Assembly (NCBI GenBank): GCA_910577315.1
Contig: CAJTME010000009.1
Span: 62,001 to 126,000, forward strand
Direction: 5' to 3'
Length of the DNA: 64,000 nucleotides
Source of the DNA: an uncultured Muribaculaceae bacterium
Lineage (GTDB): Bacteria > Bacteroidota > Bacteroidia > Bacteroidales > Muribaculaceae
In this document: piece after piece, positions 46,355 to 56,254 of the stretch
Position numbering within the stretch: position 1 is the stretch's first letter
Layout of the letters: each line of letters starts with the position of its first letter
The notes under the pieces: model-generated
Databases searched by the model: none
What the model saw: the letters and a program-made list of their open reading frames with translations, nothing else
What the model was told of the DNA's origin: nothing
Made by a program: the position numbers and the translations under genes

Positions 46355-47493
46355 GGGTTCAGCTTGCGGTTGCGTATGAGTTTCGACAGGTAATAGGCCA
46401 TCTCTCCGATGATGGCGGCGGGGTCGTCCCGGCGGAAGTCGTCGAAGGAGTCGAATCCGGCGAACGAGCATGCCCTGCGCCACTCTGCCCGGTCGAATTT
46501 AAACTTGAGGACGCGACCTGCAAGTGTTATGACGTCGCCGAGTATCCATTTTGTACGGGTTCCGACAATGGCTCCGGCGTCACCGTCGTATGTGCCGGCG
46601 GTGGCCAGACAGTAGTGTATGTGGGGAATGTCGAATCCGGCCGTGATGGGGGTTGCCAGGCCGCCAGTGTAGCGGGCGTTCATCTCGATGAACGCCGCAC
46701 GCCCCGTTGTCGGGTCCACCCGGAAGTCGAGGCCGCACACGCCGTTGTAGTCCACGTGATCGAGGAAAGCCCGGGCATGCTCCACAAGCCCGGGCATGCT
46801 GACGATTTCCCGCTGAGTGGTCGTTCCACCGCCGTCGGTCTTCGTGACCAGCGCGCGGTAGACCGAGGCGCGGAAGAAGGAGCCGTGGCGGACGCAGTCC
46901 ACGCATACGTCGCCCCCGGGAATCCATTCTTCGATGAGGGTGTCGGTGTCCGCGTGACGGCGCGCAAGGGCGCCGAGTTCGGCCGGCGTCGAGGGGAAGA
47001 AAACGCCCTTCGCGGAATTGCCCACCGATGTCTTGAACACCACTGGGAACTCACTCACCTCATCAATAGAACTGTAAACACGCGGCACAGGTACTCCGGC
47101 CTCCGCGGCAAGTGCCGTAGCCGTGCGCTTATTGGACAGGGCGACGAGCTTCTCTTCTGACTCGACCGGAATAACGAGCCACGAGGGGAAGCGGTGCCTG
47201 TTGCGGGCGATTACTATGCCCTCGTCGTGTGTGGGAAGCAGCACGGTGGGCCGCAGTTCCTCCACTTTCATGAGCAGGCGCGATATGAATTCCTCCTCGT
47301 CGGTGAACGGGTCAGGATACGTGAACGAGCCCGCGCAGAATCTCGACATACTGCATATGTTGTGCCGGGAAGTGTCGGCGCACCATACCGCCAGCCCCCT
47401 GGCCGAGAGGCTGCGCAGAATGTTGTATCCCACGCGGTTCCAGCAGTATGTCACCAGCACGTCGCAGCGGTTGTGTTTTCTTTTGTCGGACAT
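46351..47493 (-). CDS. ATP-grasp enzyme of the carbamoyl-phosphate-synthase-like type
   Basis: This 380-residue protein has a pre-ATP-grasp domain (DVLVTYCWNRVGYNILRSL), the ATP-binding region FPVVFKTSVGNSAKGVFF, and the metal-binding end CGLDFRVDPTTGRAAFIEMNARYTGG. Such enzymes join a carboxylate to an amine, often attaching amino acids to sugars. The start at 47493 removes an upstream, unconserved extension. Sitting between an aminotransferase pair and a GT4 suggests it decorates the amino sugar; that is inference. Confidence 0.82.
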   Translation of the reverse strand: MSDKRKHNRCDVLVTYCWNRVGYNILRSLSARGLAVWCADTSRHNICSMSRFCAGSFTYPDPFTDEEEFISRLLMKVEELRPTVLLPTHDEGIVIARNRHRFPSWLVIPVESEEKLVALSNKRTATALAAEAGVPVPRVYSSIDEVSEFPVVFKTSVGNSAKGVFFPSTPAELGALARRHADTDTLIEEWIPGGDVCVDCVRHGSFFRASVYRALVTKTDGGGTTTQREIVSMPGLVEHARAFLDHVDYNGVCGLDFRVDPTTGRAAFIEMNARYTGGLATPITAGFDIPHIHYCLATAGTYDGDAGAIVGTRTKWILGDVITLAGRVLKFKFDRAEWRRACSFAGFDSFDDFRRDDPAAIIGEMAYYLSKLIRNRKLNP

Positions 47494-47539
47494 TATTGAG
47501 AAAGATGTTGGTTTCTGGCTTATGCGTGATGCGGTGCAG

Positions 47540-48685
47540 TTACCGCAATCCGGATGTGGTGGACGATATTTCCCTGTAATATTCCTTGAGGCAGCGGCGC
47601 ACGTAGCCCTGCTCGTAGCGTGAGGCGACCAGCGGGCGTGCCGCGGCACCAATGGCCGCAACGGCCCCGGGGTTCCCGACGAACGATTCCATTGCGCCGT
47701 GTAGGGCCTCCGCATCGCGCGGGGGGATGATGACGCCGTTGCGGCCGTCGATGATTATCTCGCGCGAGCCGTTGATGTCGGTCACGATTGACGGGAGGCC
47801 CATCGCACCGGCCTCGATCACCACGTTGGGGAAGCCCTCCCGGTAGGAGGGGAACACCAGGGCGTCGGCAGCCGCCAGCCACGGACGCACGTCGTCCTGC
47901 GGCCCCACAGCCTCGATGCCGGGGCATGAGTCGATGACGCGGCGCGCCCCGGACGAGATCGGGTCGAGGCTGTCCTCGTACGGTCCCACCAGCACCAGCC
48001 TCACGTCCCGGCGCTTCTGATACAGCCTGCCGAAAGCCCCGGCGAGCTCGTCCATGCCCTTGTCGCGGACGATGCGCCCGATGAAGATGAAGGTGAACAC
48101 TCCCGGCTTGCGGAGCCGTGCAGCCGCCTCCATCACCGTGGAATCCCCGGGATTGTAGCGGTCGAGGTCGATGCCGCGGCAGTTGCCGTGGCCGAGCACC
48201 CGCAGGGGCTTCGAGGTTATGCCATGGTTGAGCAGGTCGGACTTCACACCCTCGCCCTCTGGGATTACGTGGGTGGCGAAGGCGCAGGTGAGGCGGTCGG
48301 TGGTCATCAGTATGCGTCGCTTCATCCCGGTGGAGGTGGGGAACACCAGTCCCGTGAAGGTGTGGACCCGCACCGGCACACGCGCCAGCCACGCCGCCGT
48401 CATGCACAGCAGCCCCGCCTTGGGCGTCATCGAATGGACCATGTCGGGCTTCTCGTGCCGGAACACCCTGACCAGACGCCACAATGACTTCAGGTCGCTG
48501 AAAGGCGAGATCTGCCGCGCCATCTCGACCGTGACCGCACGGGCACCCGCAGCGCGCACCCTGTCCAGTTCAGGCCCGTCGGATGAGACGGAAACCACCT
48601 CATGCCCCTCGGCCATCAACTCAGGGATCAGCCCGGTAAAGAAGCCGACTGATTGCGCCACCGTTACTGCTCGGATGATTTTCAT
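47540..48685 (-). CDS. glycosyltransferase family 4
   Basis: This 381-residue GT-B enzyme has the N-terminal Rossmann region (MKIIRAVTVAQSVGFFTGLIPELMAEGHEV), PDMVHSMTPKAGLL, and the GT4 C-terminal site: FIFIGRIVRDKGMDELAGAF, DALVFPSYREGFPNVVIEAGAMG, where the E-x7-E pattern binds the nucleotide sugar. The similarity is to galacturonosyl/N-acetylglucosaminyl transferases of capsule clusters. The sugar is not readable. Confidence 0.93.
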   Translation of the reverse strand: MKIIRAVTVAQSVGFFTGLIPELMAEGHEVVSVSSDGPELDRVRAAGARAVTVEMARQISPFSDLKSLWRLVRVFRHEKPDMVHSMTPKAGLLCMTAAWLARVPVRVHTFTGLVFPTSTGMKRRILMTTDRLTCAFATHVIPEGEGVKSDLLNHGITSKPLRVLGHGNCRGIDLDRYNPGDSTVMEAAARLRKPGVFTFIFIGRIVRDKGMDELAGAFGRLYQKRRDVRLVLVGPYEDSLDPISSGARRVIDSCPGIEAVGPQDDVRPWLAAADALVFPSYREGFPNVVIEAGAMGLPSIVTDINGSREIIIDGRNGVIIPPRDAEALHGAMESFVGNPGAVAAIGAAARPLVASRYEQGYVRRCLKEYYREISSTTSGLR

Positions 48686-48731
48686 AGGATTGGTTTGATA
48701 TTCAAAAGAGAAAATGCCCTTACGAGTTTCT

Positions 48732-49700
48732 TCATCTTAATGAAAGAATAGAGTGTAATCTATATGTGAGCGACATTTTTAACATTCTTGCAAATGCAGT
48801 CAGCTTAATTAAAGCTGCCGACTTGCTGTTAAGTATGATTCGTTCAGCCACTGAAGTTTTATAGTTCCACTGCTGCACGCTATCCCTAATCAGTTGCAGA
48901 TATGGATGCTCCTTCTTGGCGATAACCGCTGCCTCGTCGTAAGCGCATCCAATCACACCGTTAAGGCGTGAGCGGGTCAATGCGTGAAACACACCTGCAC
49001 GGGATTGCTCGGGAATAGCCCGGAGACGCAGTTTATCGAAAGCATACTCGTATTCGAGCCCACCCTTGGTGGTATGCGACAGACTCAGAGGTTGACGTGT
49101 ATAGTTGTATAGATTGGTATAGATGAATCGTGGTGGTTTTGACATGGCAAAAACATATGCTATGTTCATTAACAGATCTTCACCACTGGTGATTTCTCTC
49201 GGAATATCGAGCATCGATGGCGACAATATCTTGCGTCGGTAGAGTTTAGCCCATGGTGATGACGGGATACGGCCATCCATGGTCGCAGTCTGCCATATTT
49301 CCGGTTTATACATCTCCTCAATTTTTCTTGATGGAGGATAGAGAAAACCCACCACGAGGTCAGTCCCATCACTTGCTGCGGCTGCCATGTCGGCCAGTGC
49401 GTTTTCGGTTAATGAGTCATCTGAGTCGACGAACGTCACCCATTCACCACTGGCAGCTTCCAAGGCCCGTTTGCGCGCGTGTGACACACCGGTGTTGTGA
49501 TGGCTGATAAGAACGATTGACACATGCGGATGCTCACTGCTGAATTATCGTACTTTATCACCGGTGTCATCTTTGCTGCCATCGTCGGATACCACAATTT
49601 CGAAATCTTGAAATGACTGGTTGACGATAGACTGCAGGCACCGTTCTATTGTCGAGCTGGCATTATATGCCGGAATCAACACTGAAATTAACTTTCTCAT
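48732..49700 (-). pseudogene. glycosyltransferase family 2 gene with an in-frame stop
   Basis: The GT2 frame begins at 49700 ([21 protein letters not shown], then [14 protein letters not shown]) and meets TAA at codon 52 (49547-49545). The same frame continues at once as FSSEHPHVSIVLISHHNTG and SHARKRALEAASGEWVTFVDSDDS, a normal GT2 sequence for 270 more codons. A single CAA-to-TAA change would explain it. Without the stop the protein would have 322 residues. The product is likely absent unless the base is a sequencing error or translation restarts at a GTG at 49523. Confidence 0.85.
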
Positions 49701-50770
49701 TTCAAATAGCTATAAGACCGGTAGTAACCATCCGCCATGGCTGATATGTCAAATTGTTTGGCTCGAGACCGGCATAATTTTGATATTTCAATTCTTCGGT
49801 TCCGGTCATTGTCTAAATTGATGATTTCATTGGCGAAGGATTCCGCATCTTGGTGTGGAAAGAGGATGCCGGCACCGGCAACTACTTCACGCAGGCCATC
49901 GACATCAGAGGCGAGAAACGGCTTGCCCACGCTCATTCCCTCGACAGAAGACAGCGAAAGCCCCTCAAAATGCGAGGACATCGCCACATAGTCTGCCGCG
50001 TGAAGCAACTGGGGTACGTCAGTACGTAATCCAAGGAAATGGACACGGTGTGTAACGCCTTCTGTCGCAGACAGTTTTTCAAGCTCCGGGCGTCTTGCAC
50101 CTTCGCCCACGAGGAAGAGGTGAAAGTTATCAGGGAGATAATTAAGCGACTTGATGAGTGTATCCTGATCTTTTTCCCAACGGAAGCCGGCCACCATGAT
50201 AATCTTGCGAGTCCCGGGTGCGATTGACTCCAATTCGGGCGAAGGTTCGGCTGACGCGTATTTATCCACATCCACACCATTGTTGATGGTCGATATGTCG
50301 CTCTTACATTCGCCTATATAGCCGCGCAGGTTTTCCTCGGCTTTTTGGGATATGCAAATCACTTTATCGTAGCGCGAGTACATCCATCGGTCGATAGGCG
50401 CGAACCATCTGTGACTTCTTCTTCGATTTGAGCCGCCGTGTTCGGTAGTTATCAATTTGATGGATTTACCTATCGCAGCAATGGCTGCAAAAATTTGAGG
50501 GGCGTAATTGTGGGTGTGCACGATGTCATAGTGCGAAAGCAGCCTGCGAAGCCGTAATATATGTACGGGATTATATACCGATTCTCCCTCGGAAAACGAG
50601 AATACATTTATGCCGAGGCTAACAATTGAATCCTTGAAAGGGGTTCGGACTCCATCAAAGAGCAGCAGGTCCACGTCGTGTCCCAGCGCCTTAAGACGCG
50701 GCAACAGGTCCACCATCAGCTTCTCAGCTCCCCCCGTGCGTAGGGAGGTGATTACGTGCAGGATTTTCAT
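49697..50770 (-). CDS. glycosyltransferase family 4
   Basis: This 357-residue GT-B enzyme begins [21 protein letters not shown], has [14 protein letters not shown], and the GT4 catalytic region [20 protein letters not shown] and [26 protein letters not shown]. It adds a sugar to the growing repeat unit. It overlaps by four bases with both the downstream GT2 pseudogene and the upstream glf gene, so the three are translationally coupled. Confidence 0.93.
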   Translation of the reverse strand: MKILHVITSLRTGGAEKLMVDLLPRLKALGHDVDLLLFDGVRTPFKDSIVSLGINVFSFSEGESVYNPVHILRLRRLLSHYDIVHTHNYAPQIFAAIAAIGKSIKLITTEHGGSNRRRSHRWFAPIDRWMYSRYDKVICISQKAEENLRGYIGECKSDISTINNGVDVDKYASAEPSPELESIAPGTRKIIMVAGFRWEKDQDTLIKSLNYLPDNFHLFLVGEGARRPELEKLSATEGVTHRVHFLGLRTDVPQLLHAADYVAMSSHFEGLSLSSVEGMSVGKPFLASDVDGLREVVAGAGILFPHQDAESFANEIINLDNDRNRRIEISKLCRSRAKQFDISAMADGYYRSYSYLK

Positions 50771-51915
50771 ATTTCAATCGCCAAAGCCTGTTCCACGATG
50801 GGAGCCATGTCGTAATACCGATAGTCGGCAAGCCTGCCACCGAATATGACGTCGCTTTCTTTAGCAGCCAAATTGCGATATTTGTCAGCCAGTTCGTTAT
50901 TACGGTCATCGTTAACTGGATAATACGGTTCCATTCCAGGCTTCCATTCGGTAGAGTATTCCCGGCTTATGACAGTTTTCGGACAATCGTAGACTTCCTG
51001 CCCAAACATTTCAAAGTGCTTATGTTCAATTATCCGGGTATAAGGCACCTCACGGTCAGTATAGTTTACCACGGCGTTCCCTTGATAGTTGGGGGTATCT
51101 TCCACAACTGTCTCGAACGACACCGTGCGGTACTGCAGCTTGCCGAACCGATAGTCGTAGAACTCATCAAGAGGGCCAGTGTAAACAAGTTTGTCGGCAA
51201 CCTCTTGCCAACATATCTTGGTATCGTCCGAAGAGCTTCCAGTGCAGAATTCTCTGAAGAAATCACACTCCAGCCGCACATCAGTCCCTTCAAGCAGCCC
51301 GTCAATCAGCCTGGTATATCCTCCGATTGGTATTCCCTGGTATTTGTCGTTGAAATAGTTGTTGTCAAATATCATGCGCACAGGGAGGCGCTTTATGATG
51401 AAAGCTGGAAGGTCAGAGCATTTTCTGCCCCATTGTTTTTCTGTATAGCCTTTTATAAGAGCCTCATAAATGTCATTGCCAATTAACAGACGCGCCTGTT
51501 CTTCAAGATTGGCCGGTTCCCTCCCGCATAATTTTGTCCTTGCTTCTTCCCGCTGTTCCTCTAAAATTGCATGGGCTTGCTGAGGAGTTGTCACATGCCA
51601 CATCTGATAGAATGTGTTCATGTTGAAAGGAAGGTTGTAGAGCGTTCCGCGGTAGTTTGCTACTGGGCAGTTGGTGTATCGGTTGAACTCGACGATGGAA
51701 TTGACGAAGTCCCATACGGCCTTGTTTGAAGTATGGAAAATATGTGCGCCATATTTGTGGACGTTGATGCCTTCGATGTTTTCGCAATATACATTTCCGC
51801 CGATGTGCGGGCGTTTGTCTATTACCAGACATCTTTTGCCGGCTTGCTTTGCCCGATAGGCAAAGACGGAACCGAACAGGCCGGAGCCGACAATTAAATA
51901 ATCGTATTTCTGCAT
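50767..51915 (-). CDS. glf: UDP-galactopyranose mutase
   Basis: This 382-residue flavoenzyme has the FAD motif YLIVGSGLFGSVFAYRA, VIDKRPHIGGNVYCEN, HKYGAHIFHTSNK (with the conserved His) and IKGYTEKQWGRKCSDLPA. It converts UDP-galactopyranose to UDP-galactofuranose, so the polysaccharide probably contains galactofuranose. A relic of a second glf C-terminus lies near 61700. Confidence 0.95.
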   Translation of the reverse strand: MQKYDYLIVGSGLFGSVFAYRAKQAGKRCLVIDKRPHIGGNVYCENIEGINVHKYGAHIFHTSNKAVWDFVNSIVEFNRYTNCPVANYRGTLYNLPFNMNTFYQMWHVTTPQQAHAILEEQREEARTKLCGREPANLEEQARLLIGNDIYEALIKGYTEKQWGRKCSDLPAFIIKRLPVRMIFDNNYFNDKYQGIPIGGYTRLIDGLLEGTDVRLECDFFREFCTGSSSDDTKICWQEVADKLVYTGPLDEFYDYRFGKLQYRTVSFETVVEDTPNYQGNAVVNYTDREVPYTRIIEHKHFEMFGQEVYDCPKTVISREYSTEWKPGMEPYYPVNDDRNNELADKYRNLAAKESDVIFGGRLADYRYYDMAPIVEQALAIEI

Positions 51916-51916
51916 G

Positions 51917-52954
51917 TTATCGTTTAAAACTAACCCTTAACCGGGGCATGATATAGGGAGTGATGATGCGGTTGAATAAACCACTGGCTATCTTATATAT
52001 CACGAAATTGCTTAGCGTTGCATTTTTGATACCGCATATGATTCTTGATTTCACACCGATGCCGTTTGATTGGAGCGGCGTGAATCCTACTCTTCTGCAT
52101 CTACCGATGATCTCTTTAAATTCCTTATAGCCGTACCCAGAAGTCAGAATACGGGAATAGCCGAAGATTTTCTTTGAGTTGACACTGTCGATACAGGCTT
52201 TATATACTTGGGGCTTTTTATTAACTCCGAAAAAACCCAATGCACCCATTATGTCGTTAAATGAATCAAGATAATCCACCACGCACCGGCGCGCATGTTC
52301 TTTGGCGCGGTTAGTGGACGCACTGGATTCCCGAACGACATACCGGTAAATATCGGCTTTACACGACAGGTATCGGGCATCAGCTATAAAGACGGTGGAA
52401 ACGAATAGCTGATCCTCTCCAACACGATATGGTTTGAACCGGATGTTATGCCGGTCAAGAAAATCCTTGCGGTAGATGTATATCCAGCAGAATGACGGCA
52501 AACCACATTGTTTCTCGGAAAGGAATTCATGTGTCGTCCCATAATATTCCAACTCGTCTACAATCGGTTTGATTTCCCAAAAGTCATAGCTGCTGTAGAA
52601 ATGTATGACATCTACGTCATCGCGCTCGGCATACTTGCGAAAAGCAATATTAAGGCCATTGTCAAGTAAATAATCGTCTGGATCGACGAAACCGACAAAT
52701 TTTCCATTCGCAGCATCAATGCCTCGGTTGCGGGCAGCGGCGACTCCTGAATTTTGCTGATTTATAAGTCGGAAATTCTTATGTAAATCCACATACCGCT
52801 GGCAAATAGCCGGGGAATTGTCCGTAGATCCGTCGTTCACGAGTATCACCTCATATTCCTCAGGTGCCAGTCCTTGACGAAGGATGGAGTTCAGACATTT
52901 TTCCAGATACACCTCCATATTGTAGATTGGCAGCACGAGACTCAGCAGCATCAC
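51917..52954 (-). CDS. glycosyltransferase family 2
   Basis: This 345-residue GT-A enzyme has SLVLPIYNMEVYLEKCLNSI, VNDGSTDNSPAIC and the metal-binding FVDPDDYLLD. The C-terminal 150 residues vary as usual for acceptor recognition. Starts with MMLLS at 52954, overlapping the upstream gene's end by four bases, and ends one base before glf. Confidence 0.92.
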   Translation of the reverse strand: MMLLSLVLPIYNMEVYLEKCLNSILRQGLAPEEYEVILVNDGSTDNSPAICQRYVDLHKNFRLINQQNSGVAAARNRGIDAANGKFVGFVDPDDYLLDNGLNIAFRKYAERDDVDVIHFYSSYDFWEIKPIVDELEYYGTTHEFLSEKQCGLPSFCWIYIYRKDFLDRHNIRFKPYRVGEDQLFVSTVFIADARYLSCKADIYRYVVRESSASTNRAKEHARRCVVDYLDSFNDIMGALGFFGVNKKPQVYKACIDSVNSKKIFGYSRILTSGYGYKEFKEIIGRCRRVGFTPLQSNGIGVKSRIICGIKNATLSNFVIYKIASGLFNRIITPYIMPRLRVSFKR

Positions 52955-53943
52955 TTGTTCAATATAAAGTTATTCAGTGATTTATATTCATTACCATGCG
53001 CAAATGCCATTCCCTTTAAAGTGCCATGTACAAAAGCGACAAGATGTTTTGGATGGAATTTGGCAATGGAGAACAGGACGCGTGTAAACGACCCCAGCGC
53101 AAAGCGCCATGAGAAGGCGAGGGCGCACAATGCCTTTTCCCGCCCGCTGTTGCCGTCAAGGTCATAGCATGTGCGGTACCACGTCATGTAATAGGACAGC
53201 GCACGGTATTTTATTTTTCTGTATGTCTTGTTGTGAACGTTGTTGGTTCCTGCGTCAAGATGCAATATTCCGGTTCCGTGGGCCATTAGCACTTTATAAC
53301 CATTCTTATGCAACTTGTATGACATTATCTGATCCTCACCAAACGTTCCGGCTGGAAATTGGTCAATCCATAATTCATGCTCATAATGTATTGCCCGGAA
53401 TGCCTCGGTCTTGCACAGGCAGGCTGTGCCGGGAAAGCTTTGGGTAAGATAGACGCCTTTGTCCTTTGGGTTGCCGTTGAATGAGAAAGTTCCGTTCCTT
53501 TGAATTTTTATAGCCCAGTTGTCATCCTTCCGCGCGTACACTCCGTTTGCCATATAATACCCCAGCTTCTTGAAATGGCTCATCCCGACATTGTCGAAAG
53601 TCTCAGGCGCGATGCAATCGGCACCCTGCGCCGTCATGGCGTCATATAACTTTTCGACAGCGTCATCCGGAAAATAAATGTCATCGTCAAGAATAAGCAG
53701 ATATTCCGTGTCAACTCCCTGAAGAGAGGCTGCCCGCTGATGCACAAGCCCCTTGTGGACCGGCACATACTCCTCCATTCCGACTTGAAAATCAGGACGC
53801 TTGTAACCTTCAGCCAAAAATACGAAGATGTGCCGGGGCTTTACTGTCTGATTATGCAGTGACTCCAGTTCCTTACGGTACATGTCGCCGGCCGTACCCA
53901 ACGTGCGTATGGCCACACTGTATTCAAATTTCTGTTTATTCAT
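52951..53943 (-). CDS. glycosyltransferase family 2
   Basis: This 330-residue protein has YSVAIRTLGTAGDMYRKEL, the acid motif LLILDDDIYFPDDAVEKLY and a later PAGTFGEDQIMSYKLHKNG, where the ED pair fits the GT2 base. It differs from its neighbours by an IRTLG rather than IPVYN start, suggesting a different subgroup, perhaps rhamnosyltransferase-like. It overlaps both adjacent genes. Confidence 0.88.
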   Translation of the reverse strand: MNKQKFEYSVAIRTLGTAGDMYRKELESLHNQTVKPRHIFVFLAEGYKRPDFQVGMEEYVPVHKGLVHQRAASLQGVDTEYLLILDDDIYFPDDAVEKLYDAMTAQGADCIAPETFDNVGMSHFKKLGYYMANGVYARKDDNWAIKIQRNGTFSFNGNPKDKGVYLTQSFPGTACLCKTEAFRAIHYEHELWIDQFPAGTFGEDQIMSYKLHKNGYKVLMAHGTGILHLDAGTNNVHNKTYRKIKYRALSYYMTWYRTCYDLDGNSGREKALCALAFSWRFALGSFTRVLFSIAKFHPKHLVAFVHGTLKGMAFAHGNEYKSLNNFILNK

Positions 53944-54835
53944 TTACGAAATATTTATGTTTCCAGTAATAGTAGAGTCCGTATCCGGCCGGTATACATA
54001 GGGCTACGAGCCATTTGTACGGGCATTTGAAAATCTCACCTATGCCACGGTTGTCAAACTTGCTGTATACTATGTATAGCAATGTCTGCTTGATGCGCAT
54101 TCTTAGGTTAAAGTGGTGGGACATGGTTTCAAGTGATCCCTCAATACCGCCCTTCGGGCACAGGAACCTCAGCTTTTTACCTTGCAGGGTCAACCCCCCC
54201 TCGAGATAATCGCAGATGTATATGATTCTGTTTATGAAGAGCATGTCGCGTTCTTTCGCCATCCGGATCCACACCATCCCCTCGCTCATGAATTTTTCGC
54301 CGGGATATACCGTAAACGGATGCCTGCGCAGACATTCCGTAACCCAGACTTCGGCGTTGTCAGCCGACGAGCCGGCGTTGTATTTCATTTCTATGAAATT
54401 GCTGATGGCATAATCTTTTGGAAATATTGATTCTTTCATTGCAGTCAATCCGCCATTTACCTGCTTACCTCTGAGGAACGACATGCCGCAGAGATTTTGG
54501 TTACGGACTTTGTGCCATTCAGATATGACTGTCTCCACGGCATCTTCTGTCAGCATGTCGTCGCTGTCCACAATAAAGAATAATTCGCCGGTTGCCATCC
54601 GGGCGCCAAGGTTTATTGCGGTGTGTTTCCCTTCATTTGGTTTTATTATGTACCGCACATTCAACCTTGCGTCTTCCAGCCATGGTTTCACAATGCTCTC
54701 CGTGCCATCTGTGGATCCATCGTCAACGATTAGCCACTCGAAATCAAGGGAGGTCTGCCTGCACAGGCTTTCATATAGGTTCGGTAACAGATGTGCCCGG
54801 TTATAGGTGGGTGTGAAAATTGTTACGGCTGACAT
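53936..54835 (-). CDS. glycosyltransferase family 2
   Basis: This 299-residue enzyme has TIFTPTYNRAHLLPNLYESL, LIVDDGSTDGTESIV and FFIVDSDDMLTEDAVETVI. A hydrophobic C-terminal stretch (WLVALCIPAGYGLYYYW) may touch the membrane. It resembles capsule GT2 enzymes with YNRAHLL starts. The 106 bases upstream (54836-54941) hold no gene. Confidence 0.92.
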   Translation of the reverse strand: MSAVTIFTPTYNRAHLLPNLYESLCRQTSLDFEWLIVDDGSTDGTESIVKPWLEDARLNVRYIIKPNEGKHTAINLGARMATGELFFIVDSDDMLTEDAVETVISEWHKVRNQNLCGMSFLRGKQVNGGLTAMKESIFPKDYAISNFIEMKYNAGSSADNAEVWVTECLRRHPFTVYPGEKFMSEGMVWIRMAKERDMLFINRIIYICDYLEGGLTLQGKKLRFLCPKGGIEGSLETMSHHFNLRMRIKQTLLYIVYSKFDNRGIGEIFKCPYKWLVALCIPAGYGLYYYWKHKYFVNE

Positions 54836-54941
54836 AAGTCTTTGGTGATAGGGTGTGGTTATCCCTTCTTATAATGCTTAATGTAGATTATGCCGGTATA
54901 AGAAGTGGAAAAACTATAATAGGAAAGGCCTGTTGACATAA

Positions 54942-56108
54942 TCATTTTGGGAACCTGAAGGCTGGGCGATAGAACTTGTCATTATCGTATCTATGATCGT
55001 ATTCGAAATGGCTCCATAAGGGATCCGGATTTCTATGACCATTGGTTAAAAATGTTTTGTATGGATATAAATAATAGCCATTTTGCCAAGCGACATAAAC
55101 TCTCACATACAGGAGCAACATCACGGTTATCATTACAATGCCCAACGAATTTTTAATTTTTTTCCTGTTGCGAGCAGTGGTGCAGATTAATGTTATTGTA
55201 TATATTATCCCCAATGTGAAATACCAGGCGATACGTCCGCCCTCGCTGGACCTTATGAACAATAACAAAATTGCACAGAATGCCCATGACATATTTAAAA
55301 ATATTAGATTATGACGGGAAGGATCAATTTTTTTGTAATTGCTTAAGATTATACAAACAAAGAAAGCAACTTCCAAAAAATAAGCTATTCTGGCTCCAGA
55401 ATCAGCATTGTAACCGTTCATGGACATGGTTGATATACTTGCGTATGCATCATATAGCGAACTTGTGATGCCGGAAAAACCAACTATTGCGCATACCGCT
55501 AATATTGCAATTACCTTACTTGGTTCCCATTTTTTCGTAGGCATGAAATATAATCCCGCAAATACAACTCCTGATTTATGAAGAGAGGCCACGATGAGCG
55601 CAATAATGAAAAACTTCCATTTTTTACCCTCAATCAAATAGTTTACGCCAACCCATGCCACTGAAAACGCCAACACCTGCCGAAGGTATGTGAAAGAGAA
55701 GAAAAATGCCATTCCCAAGAAAATGATTATAGCCAAGGGATAATTCGTCATATTCTTGGAAAAAGCCTTGTAAAAACAAAAATACATTATCAACGTAATA
55801 GTGAGAATGTAGATATATCGGTTAGCCGAGAATAACGCAATCAGGAGACTTAGGGATGAATATCCCGGTTCAAAATATGTAAGAGCTGCTATTGTGTCAT
55901 ACCGAAGTCCATATGTAATGCCGTTTGCGATACTGTCAAATACATCTGCGTAGATATACCGGTCGTATCCTCCAAACATATCAGACAAACCCACAAACAG
56001 GGCTAATGCGCCAAGGTAGTAAGCCAAGAAGGTTTTATTACGGTTAACTGCGTCACCGTCAGCATAGGCAAGGACGGGTATGAAGAAAATAATCAAATAC
56101 AGCCACAT
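54942..56108 (-). CDS. EpsG/Wzy-like polysaccharide polymerase
   Basis: This 388-residue protein has roughly ten hydrophobic helices and the EpsG-type opening MWLYLIIFFIPVLAYA, LFVGLSDMFGGYDRYIYADVF, and the central LRQVLAFSVAWVGVNYLIEGKKW, then ASLHKSGVVFAGLYF, which are the landmarks of EpsG polymerases (the arginine and histidine loops). It should polymerise repeat units at the periplasmic face after flipping by the Wzx encoded at 62873. The 146 bases upstream (56109-56254) show no gene. Confidence 0.88.
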   Translation of the reverse strand: MWLYLIIFFIPVLAYADGDAVNRNKTFLAYYLGALALFVGLSDMFGGYDRYIYADVFDSIANGITYGLRYDTIAALTYFEPGYSSLSLLIALFSANRYIYILTITLIMYFCFYKAFSKNMTNYPLAIIIFLGMAFFFSFTYLRQVLAFSVAWVGVNYLIEGKKWKFFIIALIVASLHKSGVVFAGLYFMPTKKWEPSKVIAILAVCAIVGFSGITSSLYDAYASISTMSMNGYNADSGARIAYFLEVAFFVCIILSNYKKIDPSRHNLIFLNMSWAFCAILLLFIRSSEGGRIAWYFTLGIIYTITLICTTARNRKKIKNSLGIVMITVMLLLYVRVYVAWQNGYYLYPYKTFLTNGHRNPDPLWSHFEYDHRYDNDKFYRPAFRFPK

Positions 56109-56254
56109 AAATGCTTTTTCAAATGCATTTCAATTGAACAGGGTGAACTTATTGTCTGAGGATGGCTTCGCGGCCAGCGATACACATACAAGGATGCGGT
56201 TGGTTTCCGTTTTTCAAGTGCGCCGGAATAGGCTTGGAACTCATATCCGATGCA

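Noticed and set aside
47520..48482. 320-codon - strand frame overlapping the GT4 gene
   Set aside because: Arg, His and Gly-rich sequence typical of a shifted frame in GC-rich DNA; the GT4 frame has all expected motifs.
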